Positions 17,930-26,102 of a DNA stretch of 64,000 nucleotides are shown in pieces (the stretch's first letter is position 1; each line of letters opens with the position of its first letter). This DNA is from Betaproteobacteria bacterium UKL13-2 (GTDB lineage: Bacteria; Pseudomonadota; Gammaproteobacteria; Burkholderiales; Usitatibacteraceae), in NCBI GenBank assembly GCA_001602455.1, contig CP012157.1, positions 1,545,733-1,609,732 on the forward strand. The letters are read 5' to 3'. Under the pieces are notes generated by a model. The model was given only the letters and a program-made list of their open reading frames with translations. It was not told where the DNA came from and did not search any database. The translations under genes were made by a program, and so were the position numbers.

Positions 17930-18002
17930 GTAAAACTCTCCGTTTGGCGGGCATTTTCGAGGCATTTTGCTTGGAAACGCCCGTCGATAAAGGAGTTTCG
18001 CT
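17930..18002. repeat. Family B palindromic repeat, copy B2
   Basis: Imperfect palindrome: AAACTC near the left end pairs with GAGTTT near the right end, and GGCGGGCATTTTC pairs loosely with GGAAACGCCCG. It sits exactly between elements A2 and A3. GATAAAGGAGTTT is shared with copy B3. Confidence 0.6.
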
Positions 18003-18006
18003 GTTT

Positions 18007-18140
18007 GGGAACTTCTCGAAACCGTCGCGAGCGGGCGAAGTTCGTGCCGAGGGGTTTGGCAAACACGGGACACGTACCCAGTGTACGGCGAGCACCGCAG
18101 GCGCGAAATTCGCCCACGCAGCAGGTTTATAGAAGTGCCC
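18007..18140. repeat. Family A non-autonomous element, copy A3 (134 bp, duplication GTTT)
   Basis: It begins GGGAACTTCTCGAAACCGTC and ends TTTATAGAAGTGCCC, flanked by perfect GTTT direct repeats (18003-18006, 18141-18144). The centre (GGGACACGTACCCAGTGTAC then GGCGAGCACCGCAGG) is nearly identical to A4 and differs from A2/A5, so there are at least two subfamilies. It lies in the gspG-gspH gap, 16 bases from the gspG stop codon. Confidence 0.87.
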
Positions 18141-18156
18141 GTTTGTTCTGGGTCGC

Positions 18157-18612
18157 CTAGAGTGACCACGACCCGATGTCCGCATCGTTGCCTTCACCAC
18201 CAGACTGCTTATCCGCGCCGTAGCTGAATACATCGATCTCACCCTTCAAGCCTGGGTTTAGGTATTGGTAGGGTGATTTCCACGGGTCGGTGGGTAGGCG
18301 CTCAATGTAGCCACCTTGCTTCCAATTGGCCGGCTGCGGATTCGATGCAGGCTTTTGCACCAGCGCCTGCAAGCCTTGGTCGGTTGCCGGATAGAAACCG
18401 TTATCCAGTCGGTAGAGCTTCAGTGCTTGCATGATGATTGCAATATCCGCTTTCGCGGCGGTGAGTTTGGCTTGGTCAGGGCGATCGAGGATTTTGGGTA
18501 CGACAACCGCGGCCAAGATGCCGAGGATGACGACGACGATCATGACTTCAATGAGCGTGAAGCCCCGTGCCACGCGGGAAGACAATGAGCGAGACTGAAA
18601 AACTGTATTCAT
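18157..18612 (-). CDS. gspG: Major pseudopilin GspG
   Basis: A 151-residue major subunit of the type II pseudopilus. The leader ends at ARG/FTLIEVMIVVVILGILAA with Glu at +5. Next come VVPKILDRPDQAKLTAAKAD and the conserved ALKLYRLDNGFYPATDQG, then LPTDPWKSPYQYLNPG and the C-terminal calcium-loop region FSYGADKQSGGEGNDADIGSW. Almost every conserved GspG landmark is present. It follows gspF by 4 bases. Confidence 0.96.
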   Translation of the reverse strand: MNTVFQSRSLSSRVARGFTLIEVMIVVVILGILAAVVVPKILDRPDQAKLTAAKADIAIIMQALKLYRLDNGFYPATDQGLQALVQKPASNPQPANWKQGGYIERLPTDPWKSPYQYLNPGLKGEIDVFSYGADKQSGGEGNDADIGSWSL

Positions 18613-18616
18613 GGGA

Positions 18617-19852
18617 TTAACGAGCGACTAATTGGTTAAGTTCAAAGATAGGGAGCAAGACGGCCAGCACAATCGCAAGCACGATGCCTCCCATGACCAC
18701 AATCATCACGGGCTCAATCAGCGCAGCAAGGCGTGCCGTGCGTGTTTCGAGCTCGCGTTGCTGCTGACGTGCCGCGCTGGCCAATGTCTCGGGCAGCCGC
18801 CCGCTGGCCTCACCCGATGCCACCAGATGCAGCATTACGGGTGGGAATAGGGCAGGTTTTGTGTTTTGCGCCTGCAAGGCGCGCGACAGTGACACACCCT
18901 CGCGTACCTGATTGGCGGCACGTTCAAGTGCCAAGCGCATCGGGATATTGTTGACCACACCAACACCGGCGTTCATTGCGGTCAACACGGGTACGCCGCT
19001 GCCCACCAAGATCGAAAGGGTTGCGGCTAATTGCGAGGACTCTCGCACACGGATTAGGCGGCCAAATATGGGAAGACGCAGTAGTAGAGCGTGGAAACGG
19101 TGGCGCTGCGTTGGTCTTTTCATGGCGACTCTAAAACCCGCGACCGCGCCGACCGCCGCGACGATCCAGAGCCACCAAGTCCACTTGAGCATGGCAGACA
19201 GTGCCAGTAGCGCGCGCGTCATGAACGGCAGCGTTTGCTTGGTGGACTCGAATACGCCAACAACCTGTGGCACGACGTAGAGCATCAGCCCCACCACCAC
19301 GAGCAAACAGATCACGGTGACGATGATCGGATAGACCATCGCGGTAATAATCTTTTGCTTGATCGCCTGTTGCTCTTCGACGTAATCGGCCAACTTGATG
19401 AGCACATCGGGGAGTTTTCCAGATGCCTCGCCGGCATTGACGAGCGTACGATAAAGCTCCGAAAAGGACTTGGGAAAGGCGACCATTGCCTGCGCCAGTG
19501 ACTGCCCTTCACGAATACTGGCACGCAGTTGCGCGATGACTTGCCGCTCTCGTTCTGTTTCGGCTTGCTCGACCAACGCGCTGAGGGCACCCTCAATTGT
19601 CAGGCCGGCACCGATGAGTGTGGCGAGTTGTCTGGTGATGCCGGCAAGCTGCTCCATCGATAGGCTATCGGCCTGCCGTGTGCCAAATATGCCGGCGGAT
19701 GCATCGTTGGCCGCTTCAATGAGCGACACATCCATAGGAAACAACCCCTGCTCGCGCAGCGATGCGCGCGCCAAGCGCGGGCTGTCGGATTCAATGACGC
19801 CGCGCTGTTCGCGGCCATCGATATCATAGGCGAGATACTTAAAGCCGGGCAT
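18617..19852 (-). CDS. gspF: Type II secretion inner-membrane platform protein GspF
   Basis: A 411-residue polytopic platform protein. The N-terminal YLAYDIDGREQRGVIESDSP is followed by two repeated GspF domains (QLATLIGAGLTIEGALSALV and LSILVGSGVPVLTAMNAGVG) with three membrane helices, the last near the C-terminus (VMIVVMGGIVLAIVLAVLLP). It anchors the pseudopilus assembly machinery driven by GspE. It is 44 bases after gspE. Confidence 0.95.
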   Translation of the reverse strand: MPGFKYLAYDIDGREQRGVIESDSPRLARASLREQGLFPMDVSLIEAANDASAGIFGTRQADSLSMEQLAGITRQLATLIGAGLTIEGALSALVEQAETERERQVIAQLRASIREGQSLAQAMVAFPKSFSELYRTLVNAGEASGKLPDVLIKLADYVEEQQAIKQKIITAMVYPIIVTVICLLVVVGLMLYVVPQVVGVFESTKQTLPFMTRALLALSAMLKWTWWLWIVAAVGAVAGFRVAMKRPTQRHRFHALLLRLPIFGRLIRVRESSQLAATLSILVGSGVPVLTAMNAGVGVVNNIPMRLALERAANQVREGVSLSRALQAQNTKPALFPPVMLHLVASGEASGRLPETLASAARQQQRELETRTARLAALIEPVMIVVMGGIVLAIVLAVLLPIFELNQLVAR

Positions 19853-19896
19853 ATGCAGTGGTGATCGAGGCCAAGATGGTGGGGGTGAGTCAGCAA

Positions 19897-21348
19897 CTAA
19901 TCACGAGTAACGCGCAGCACTTCCTCGAGCGAAGTGACGCCGGAATCGACCCAGCGTGCGCCGTCCTCACGCAGCGTCTTCATGCCTGCTTTGCCCGCTG
20001 CGGCGGCAATTTCGGCCTCAGATTTGCCATCGTGTATCAAGGTGCGAATAGATTCGTTGATCGTGAGTAGTTCGTAAATACCAGTGCGTCCACGGAATTT
20101 TGAACCGTCGTCTGGGTGCAGTTTGCGAACCAATCGCTGTGCCAGCACGCCACTCAATGTTGAGGCTAACAAATACGGTTCAATGCCCATGTCGACTAAT
20201 CGCGTCACCGCGCCTGCAGCCGAATTGGTATGCAAAGTTGCGAGCACTAGATGGCCGGTGAGGGACGCTTGCACGGCAATCTCTGCGGTTTCCAGATCGC
20301 GAATCTCACCGATCATGATGACGTCCGGGTCTTGGCGAAGAATCGCGCGAAGTGCGCGTGCGAACGTCATACCAATACGTGCGTTGACCTGCGTTTGGCC
20401 AACCCCATCGAGATCATATTCGATCGGGTCTTCAACCGTCATCATGTTGCGGGTCGAGGCATCCAAGCGCGACAGGGCGGCGTATAGCGTGGTGGTTTTG
20501 CCTGATCCAGTCGGGCCTGTGACCAAGATAATGCCGTGTGGTTGCTCGATGAGTTTGTCGAGTTGTCCAAGCGTCTCTGGCGACATGCCAAGACCGTCGA
20601 GCGATAGGCGACCTGCTTGTTTATCCAGCAAGCGCAAGACAACGCGCTCGCCATGTCCCGTCGGCAGCGTGGACACGCGCACGTCAACGGGGCGGCCGGC
20701 AATCTTGAGCGTAATGCGTCCGTCTTGCGGTAATCGCTTTTCAGCAATGTCGAGTTCGGCCATGACCTTCACTCGCGACACCAGTGCAGCGTGGAGCGCA
20801 CGCCGCGGCTCCACAACGTCATGCAATGCGCCGTCGACGCGAAAACGTACTAGCGAACGCTGCTCAAAAATTTCCAAATGGATATCGGAAGCGTTCTCTC
20901 GAACCGCTTGGGTGAGCAGCGCATTGATTAGTTTGACAATCGGCGCGTCGTTCTCTGTCTCGAGGAGATCCGTGATTTCTGGCAGCGATTCGGTGAGCGC
21001 GGCGAGATCGGCTTCGGATTCGATATTTGACGTAATGTTGGCGACGGCGTCAGCGAGATGGTCGTCGGTCAACCCAGTGTCACCAAAGGCGTAGGCGCGT
21101 GATAGCCGCGCTTGGAACTCCTCTGCCGATAGCAAGACGTGCTTCACCGTCTTGCCCGTCAAGCGCCGCACTTCGGCAAGTGTGGACGACTCGGGATTGG
21201 GCGCGAGCCACACTTCGATTTCGTTACTACCGTGGAAGCGCGCTGTGATGACGCCGTGCGCTTTTGCAAAATGATAGGGAAGCAGTCGAACCGCGGCTCG
21301 ATCCGCAACGTCTATTAAGTCACCCTGTTTGGCGTCGTTTGCACCCAT
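19897..21348 (-). CDS. gspE: Type II secretion ATPase GspE lacking the zinc-finger cysteines
   Basis: A 483-residue assembly ATPase. Walker A GPTGSGKTTT (about 278-287), Asp box RQDPDVIMIGEIRD (339-352) and His box TGHLVLATLHTN (364-375) are intact. GspE proteins normally carry a CxxC...CxxC zinc-binding subdomain between VLAQRLVR and GYxGRTGIYEL. Here the sequence runs VRKLHPDDGSKFRGRTGIYE with no cysteine, so the subdomain is deleted. The protein is cytoplasmic, docking on GspL and GspF. Its start is one base after the gspD stop. Confidence 0.95.
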   Translation of the reverse strand: MGANDAKQGDLIDVADRAAVRLLPYHFAKAHGVITARFHGSNEIEVWLAPNPESSTLAEVRRLTGKTVKHVLLSAEEFQARLSRAYAFGDTGLTDDHLADAVANITSNIESEADLAALTESLPEITDLLETENDAPIVKLINALLTQAVRENASDIHLEIFEQRSLVRFRVDGALHDVVEPRRALHAALVSRVKVMAELDIAEKRLPQDGRITLKIAGRPVDVRVSTLPTGHGERVVLRLLDKQAGRLSLDGLGMSPETLGQLDKLIEQPHGIILVTGPTGSGKTTTLYAALSRLDASTRNMMTVEDPIEYDLDGVGQTQVNARIGMTFARALRAILRQDPDVIMIGEIRDLETAEIAVQASLTGHLVLATLHTNSAAGAVTRLVDMGIEPYLLASTLSGVLAQRLVRKLHPDDGSKFRGRTGIYELLTINESIRTLIHDGKSEAEIAAAAGKAGMKTLREDGARWVDSGVTSLEEVLRVTRD

Positions 21349-21349
21349 C

Positions 21350-23428
21350 TTATTTTTTCTCGGCGATCGGCGCGGGTACGGCGGTGAGCGGCGGCAACTG
21401 CGGGCCGCCGGTTGGCGGTAGAAGTGACTCGCCGTCTTTCAAGTGCGCGGCTTGCTCGCCACGAATGTAGTCATAGCGCGACCCGGTCAGTTGCGCGGCA
21501 CCTTTGCCGTCGCGAATCACAATTGGCCGTAGGAAAACCATCAAGTTGGTTTTGTCGCGATTGCGTGTCTGGTACTTAAACAAGTTGCCGATGACCGGAA
21601 TGTCACCCAGAAGCGGTACTTTGCTGTCGCCATTTTTGGTGTCGTCCGAAATCAAGCCGCCGATGACAACTGTTTGGCCGTCATCCACCAAAACCGTATT
21701 TTCGATCGATCGCTTGTTGGTAATGAGGTCAGCAGACTTTACCGTCGACGAGCTCGGCACAACGCTCGATACTTCTTGGAACACTTTCAGTTTGACAGCA
21801 CCGCCCTCGGCAACCTGTGGTGTGACGCGTAAAGTGAGGCCGATGTCTTTGCGCTCGATGGTCTGAAACGGGTTCGTCGATGTGTTCGTCGATTGGGTGT
21901 AACTGCCGGTGACAAACGGCACGTTCTGACCCACCACAATCTTGGCTTCTTCGTTATCCAGCGTAAGAATGTTTGGCGTCGATAGCACGTTGGCGCGCTG
22001 GTCGTTTTCAAGGGCGCGAGCGAGTGCGCCTAAATTCAGTACCGTCCCTATGCCGGGAATGGTAACTTGACCCCGCACTACACCGATGTTGAGCCCCTGA
22101 CTGACACTAGTGATGTTCTGCGCCGAACTGATGATGTTGGTGCCGGCGGACGCGCTGCCAAAATTCGTGCCGCCAATCACCTGCGCGCCACTACGGTTGA
22201 TGCCAGTTAAGTCCTGCCACTGAATACCGAATTCGGCGGCCACGGAGGAGGTCACCTCAACGATCAACGCTTCCACGTACACCTGCGCACGACGCTGGTC
22301 CAACTTGTCGATAACGCTACGTAGCGAGTTGTAGACATGATCCGGTGCGGTGATGATCAGTGAGTTGGTGGCGGCGTAGGCTTGAATGTTGCTCGCAGGG
22401 GCGGGGCTCGACGATGCAAGGTTCGTCTGGGCGCCTGCGGCGTTGTTTGCCGCGGGTAACGAGCTCGTGCTTGCGGATGCGCCGCCCATCAGCCCGCGCA
22501 ATGTTTCGGCAATTCTGGTGGCCTCGGCATTTTTGAGATACACCACGTTGATGTTGCCGTTCGCAGCGGTGGGCGTATCGATCTGTGCCACCAGCGCACG
22601 AAGACGTGCGATGAGTGCGGGCGAATCGGCGCGAATAATCAGCGAATTGGTACGTGGCTCGACGCCGACTGAGAGCTTCGCGGGCGCGCCGGGGTTGGAT
22701 GGGTTAAGCGATGCCTCTGGCAGTAGCCGAACAATGGTGTTGGCGATATCGACCGCGCTGGCGTATTGCAATTTGACCGTTTGCAAGTCAGAGCTGCCGG
22801 GAACATCAATGGCAGTGATGATCTTGCGAATACGCTCGACGTTTGAGGCGTAATCGGTAATCACCAGCGTGTTGTTACCCGGGTAAGCGCCGATGAAATT
22901 GTTCTGCGCGACCAAGGGACGCAATACGGTGGCCAGTTGGGCGGCAGATTCGTTTTGCAGCGCAAATACTTGTGTGACGATGCGGTCGCCCTTGACGACG
23001 GCACCTGGGGCGATTACCTGACCACTTGTCTTGGCGTCGGCCTCCGGTACGATTTTGACGGCACCTCTTTCTTCGATGACCGCGAAACCTTGTACGCGCA
23101 GCGACGACAGCAAAATCTCGTAGGCCAGATCTTTGGTGACTGGCGTCTGCGACACGATGTTCATATTGCCCGTGACGCGTGGATCAATGATGAAGTTTTT
23201 GCCGGTTGCCTTGCCGATCGTCTCCACGACTGAGCGGATATCGGCGTTCACAAAGCTCATCGTAATGGTGTCTTGCGCGGAGGCAATCCGTAAACCGCTG
23301 GTCGCAAAAATACCAATCATCGCGGCGGTGGTGAATGTCGAGGCGACTCTGTGCACCAGCGCCCGAAGTGGCGGCGCGGGCGTTCGCATAGTTTTATTCT
23401 GTGGTGTATTCGGCGAGGAGGATTTCAC
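21350..23428 (-). CDS. gspD: Type II secretion outer-membrane secretin GspD
   Basis: A 692-residue secretin. A signal peptide ends near SGLRIASAQ. Then come the N0 domain (TMSFVNADIRSVVETIGKAT), N1-N3 repeats (NNTLVITDYASNVERIRKII; NSLIIRADSPALIARLRALV; NSLIITAPDHVYNSLRSVID) and the secretin core (VPFVTGSYTQ, RLxVTPQVAEGGAVKLKVFQ, VVIGGLISDDT, VPLLGDIPVIGNLFK). The N-terminus could start at GTG 23428 or ATG 23389; neither has a strong ribosome site. A terminator at 23667 separates it from the upstream lipoprotein gene, so gspD-N probably has its own promoter in 23429-23660. Confidence 0.96.
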   Translation of the reverse strand: MKSSSPNTPQNKTMRTPAPPLRALVHRVASTFTTAAMIGIFATSGLRIASAQDTITMSFVNADIRSVVETIGKATGKNFIIDPRVTGNMNIVSQTPVTKDLAYEILLSSLRVQGFAVIEERGAVKIVPEADAKTSGQVIAPGAVVKGDRIVTQVFALQNESAAQLATVLRPLVAQNNFIGAYPGNNTLVITDYASNVERIRKIITAIDVPGSSDLQTVKLQYASAVDIANTIVRLLPEASLNPSNPGAPAKLSVGVEPRTNSLIIRADSPALIARLRALVAQIDTPTAANGNINVVYLKNAEATRIAETLRGLMGGASASTSSLPAANNAAGAQTNLASSSPAPASNIQAYAATNSLIITAPDHVYNSLRSVIDKLDQRRAQVYVEALIVEVTSSVAAEFGIQWQDLTGINRSGAQVIGGTNFGSASAGTNIISSAQNITSVSQGLNIGVVRGQVTIPGIGTVLNLGALARALENDQRANVLSTPNILTLDNEEAKIVVGQNVPFVTGSYTQSTNTSTNPFQTIERKDIGLTLRVTPQVAEGGAVKLKVFQEVSSVVPSSSTVKSADLITNKRSIENTVLVDDGQTVVIGGLISDDTKNGDSKVPLLGDIPVIGNLFKYQTRNRDKTNLMVFLRPIVIRDGKGAAQLTGSRYDYIRGEQAAHLKDGESLLPPTGGPQLPPLTAVPAPIAEKK

Positions 23429-23599
23429 GAGCGATCTCGGGTTTTATTGGAAAAGGATGCCTCAGAGGGAGCGTCAGAGCGTTCTTCGGAGCAATGCGGT
23501 TCTGCATTGTACGATATGCGTATCGCTGCAACATGGCAGCGAGTATTCGTCAGATTTTTGGCGGCGCAACCGAATGAAACTTACCACCGGGTAACCTTG

Positions 23600-23655
23600 G
23601 CTTGTGGTCGCCCGAGAGCAAATGCGCCCCCATGAAATACTCATGGCGAGAAGGC
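23600..23655. repeat. Degraded family C repeat upstream of gspD
   Basis: GGTCGCCCGAGAGCAAATGCG followed by CCCCATGAAATACTCATGGCG resembles the right end of family C (GGGCGACCCATGAAATACTCAGGC). It lies between the terminator and the gspD start. Confidence 0.4.
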
Positions 23656-23666
23656 TGGCGATAAAC

Positions 23667-23699
23667 AAAAAAGGGAGACGGCAACGTCTCCCTTTTTTT
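23667..23699 (-). terminator. Bidirectional-looking terminator between the lipoprotein gene and gspD
   Basis: AAAAAAGGGAGACG, loop GCAA, CGTCTCCCTTTTTT: a perfect 14-bp stem with A and T tails. It lies 17 bases after the stop of the minus-strand lipoprotein gene and should end its transcript before gspD. Confidence 0.9.
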
Positions 23700-23715
23700 A
23701 CTGCAATGAGTGCTA

Positions 23716-25014
23716 CTAATTGTCTTGACGTACCGTCAGGACGAGCGCACCCGGCACGCCACTCACCACAAAGGTGTAGGTCTGACCATTGGTAAGGTCG
23801 GTTCCGGTTAGGCTAAGCACCGGTGTCGCTGTCGTACCCTGCGTGATGGTAACGGGTGTGCCGACGCCTGATGTGACTTCGACATAGTTTGATGCTGAAC
23901 GGGTAGCGACCGCTGGTGTGGTCGGCGTGAACGATAAGGACAGTGCCAGGTCTGCTGCGCTGGAAGCATTAACTAACCGTATCCGCGCCTTGCCAGAACT
24001 TGGCGGGAAGGTTGTATCCAGTGTGCGGAATGCGGTAACCGGGCCGCCCGCTAAACCTGGGGCCAAGAACACAGAATAGTCGCGGCCACCGGCAAAGGTA
24101 CCGTTAAACGCGGAAAGCGTTGCGCCGAGACTTGTTTCGGTGAAGGCCACGCTGCCGTCACCAGCGGCGGTACGGGTGTAACTGCTAATACCGCCGAATG
24201 GAATATTGGTGAAGGCAAGTGTTGTGCCAACACGTACGTTGACTGTTGCAGTGGTCGCTTGGGCGTTGATGGCACGTACCCGGCTGACACTATTGGTTAG
24301 AAGCTGCGGCGCGGTATCGTCGTCTTGCACCACCCAGAACCCGTTAGGTAATGCGCCGGAGCCTTGGTTATAGAGGCCAAGGTTGTAATACTTGCGATCT
24401 TCAAAGGCTCTCGACGGCATTTCGAACAGCAAGTCTTTGGTGCCCGTCGAGGTCAGGCGAATCGTATATGTACCAACCGGGACTTCGAAGATGCCGCCAG
24501 TGACGTTTCGCAGTTTCGGCTCTACAGAACGGTAGTCTTCCGTCGGTAGCGTCATGTAGACGTCAAATGTACCGATGCCCACCGCATAGGAGGCGACGCG
24601 CAGTTTGGCATTGCCGGTGCTAGAGGTGGGGATGTCGTTTTGCAACAGACCCACGCCCACACTCGATTGGCCACCGTAGACGACCAACAGTTGCTTGCGC
24701 TGGCCAGCGAAACCGACGTTCGTGTCGATGATCGTGCCGCCCGAGTTGCTCACGCGAACGCGTTGTGAGCCGCTTGGAATTGATTTGAAATCCGTGCCGG
24801 ACTGGTAAGCAACGTTCGACTGCCAATTGGACGAATCGGTGTTGAGCAACACATTAAGGCTACCCGATTCAGGGGCGAGATTGAGGAAGCGAACGGTCGC
24901 ATCTTCGCTCTTCGCGGCATTCTTGCCACACCCCACTAGCGCGAGGGCAGCAAAGCCTAAAAATATACCGCCGAGAACCCGGCGAGCATTCAAAAAACTT
25001 GTGGTATTCAGCAT
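23716..25014 (-). CDS. DUF4397-type beta-sandwich lipoprotein within the T2SS locus
   Basis: A 432-residue lipoprotein. ATG 25014 has AGGA nine bases upstream. The signal peptide ends with the lipobox ALVGC. The mature protein shows two related halves: VRFLNLAPESGSLNVLLN and KARIRLVNASSAADLALSLS, each followed by repeated beta strands and short loops (YRSVEPKLRNVTGG, VGTYTIRLTSTGT). This pattern fits DUF4397 (VRVVHASPDAPxVDVY-like) domains. It sits between gspC and gspD, separated from gspD by a terminator. It could be a surface-displayed T2SS substrate or simply a neighbour; nothing in the sequence decides this. Confidence 0.75.
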   Translation of the reverse strand: MLNTTSFLNARRVLGGIFLGFAALALVGCGKNAAKSEDATVRFLNLAPESGSLNVLLNTDSSNWQSNVAYQSGTDFKSIPSGSQRVRVSNSGGTIIDTNVGFAGQRKQLLVVYGGQSSVGVGLLQNDIPTSSTGNAKLRVASYAVGIGTFDVYMTLPTEDYRSVEPKLRNVTGGIFEVPVGTYTIRLTSTGTKDLLFEMPSRAFEDRKYYNLGLYNQGSGALPNGFWVVQDDDTAPQLLTNSVSRVRAINAQATTATVNVRVGTTLAFTNIPFGGISSYTRTAAGDGSVAFTETSLGATLSAFNGTFAGGRDYSVFLAPGLAGGPVTAFRTLDTTFPPSSGKARIRLVNASSAADLALSLSFTPTTPAVATRSASNYVEVTSGVGTPVTITQGTTATPVLSLTGTDLTNGQTYTFVVSGVPGALVLTVRQDN

Positions 25015-25187
25015 ATTGATCAATCCTAAGCGTGACATGTGACATATCTGGTGAAGCACCCAATCAACCCGGGATGCTACCACTGAACAGGGGGCGGGTG
25101 AAGTCCAGGCAGACATTGAGCGCATCAATGTTGCGATGGATGTCAACGAAGAGCACCCAAATAAAGTCGCTTTCGCGGTGACCGAGG

Positions 25188-26012
25188 TTATGGGTTAATC
25201 GTGTAGGTCAACAGCATTGGCGCTCCCCCGCGACGAACTTCGGCGCGGATACTGTTGGTCGAGCCAAACTGGCCGTAGAACCGAGCAAGGTCGCCAGGTC
25301 CGGTCACCGGTTGACCGTTGATCGTCGCAATGATGTCGCCCGTTTGCAAACCAAGCTTTTGCGCGAGCGAGCCTTGTGGGGCATCTTTAACCTGTACGCC
25401 GCCACTGGCACTCGCCGCAATATTGCCCAAGAAGTTGACTTGATTAGGGTCTTGCAAGACATTGTTGAGCTCGCTTCGCGACAGCGCGTAGGCGTTGCGT
25501 GATGGAGAGGCGACATTAAGACGAAAGTTTGAGACACCTTTGTTGTTAGGCGAAGTGGCCACGCTTGTATTGGCAGCAGACATGCGGTCAAGGGTGATGG
25601 TTTCGCGCACGCCAGCGCGTGAGACCACAATCTGTGTCGGCGCGACATCGACTAGCGTCACACCTTCGGCAATGGCTTCACCGACGCGAACGCTGAGGTC
25701 GCGAGCGCCGGTGTTGACGATGGCCGCCGAGAGTGTCCTGCCGTCGACGGCAAAGACGCCTTTGAGGCGGATGCCAGAGACGCTTGCGGCTGGTGCGCTT
25801 GGGCTTGCGACGTCGGGCTCACCTAGCAGCACGCGCGCAAGTGTGCGGTCGATCGCAGGCTCCGCAGAGGCGATGGCGATGGACGGTTGCGGGCCAAGAA
25901 AATGCCAGCCCCACCACGCGAACTGTGTCGCGAGCAGGCCGACCATGAGCAGTGTCGCAGCATTGCCAAGGCGATTGGCGGTCGCAAGAGAGAGCTTTAT
26001 CGTGCGGGACAT
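25188..26012 (-). CDS. gspC: Type II secretion system protein GspC with PDZ domain
   Basis: A 274-residue bitopic protein. The N-terminal membrane helix is NAATLLMVGLLATQFAWWGW. A periplasmic HR domain contains VSGIRLKGVFAVDGRTLSAA and VRVGEAIAEGVTLVDVAPTQ. The C-terminal PDZ domain has QKLGLQTGDIIATINGQPVT and ends RRGGAPMLLTYTINP. GspC links the inner-membrane platform to the GspD secretin. Unlike most operons of the type, a lipoprotein gene intervenes before gspD. Confidence 0.9.
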   Translation of the reverse strand: MSRTIKLSLATANRLGNAATLLMVGLLATQFAWWGWHFLGPQPSIAIASAEPAIDRTLARVLLGEPDVASPSAPAASVSGIRLKGVFAVDGRTLSAAIVNTGARDLSVRVGEAIAEGVTLVDVAPTQIVVSRAGVRETITLDRMSAANTSVATSPNNKGVSNFRLNVASPSRNAYALSRSELNNVLQDPNQVNFLGNIAASASGGVQVKDAPQGSLAQKLGLQTGDIIATINGQPVTGPGDLARFYGQFGSTNSIRAEVRRGGAPMLLTYTINP

Positions 26013-26102
26013 TGAGGAAGGGCTGATGTTAAGTTCGGTTCTAAGTTGATGTGTGCAGCAACGTATCCAGACGAAGTAGGCTGGACTTATTATTTTCTTA
26101 AA

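Noticed and set aside
20084-21094. A 336-codon plus-strand frame antisense to gspE
   Set aside because: Ser/Arg-rich translation typical of the complement of a GC-rich gene; gspE on the other strand has all ATPase motifs.
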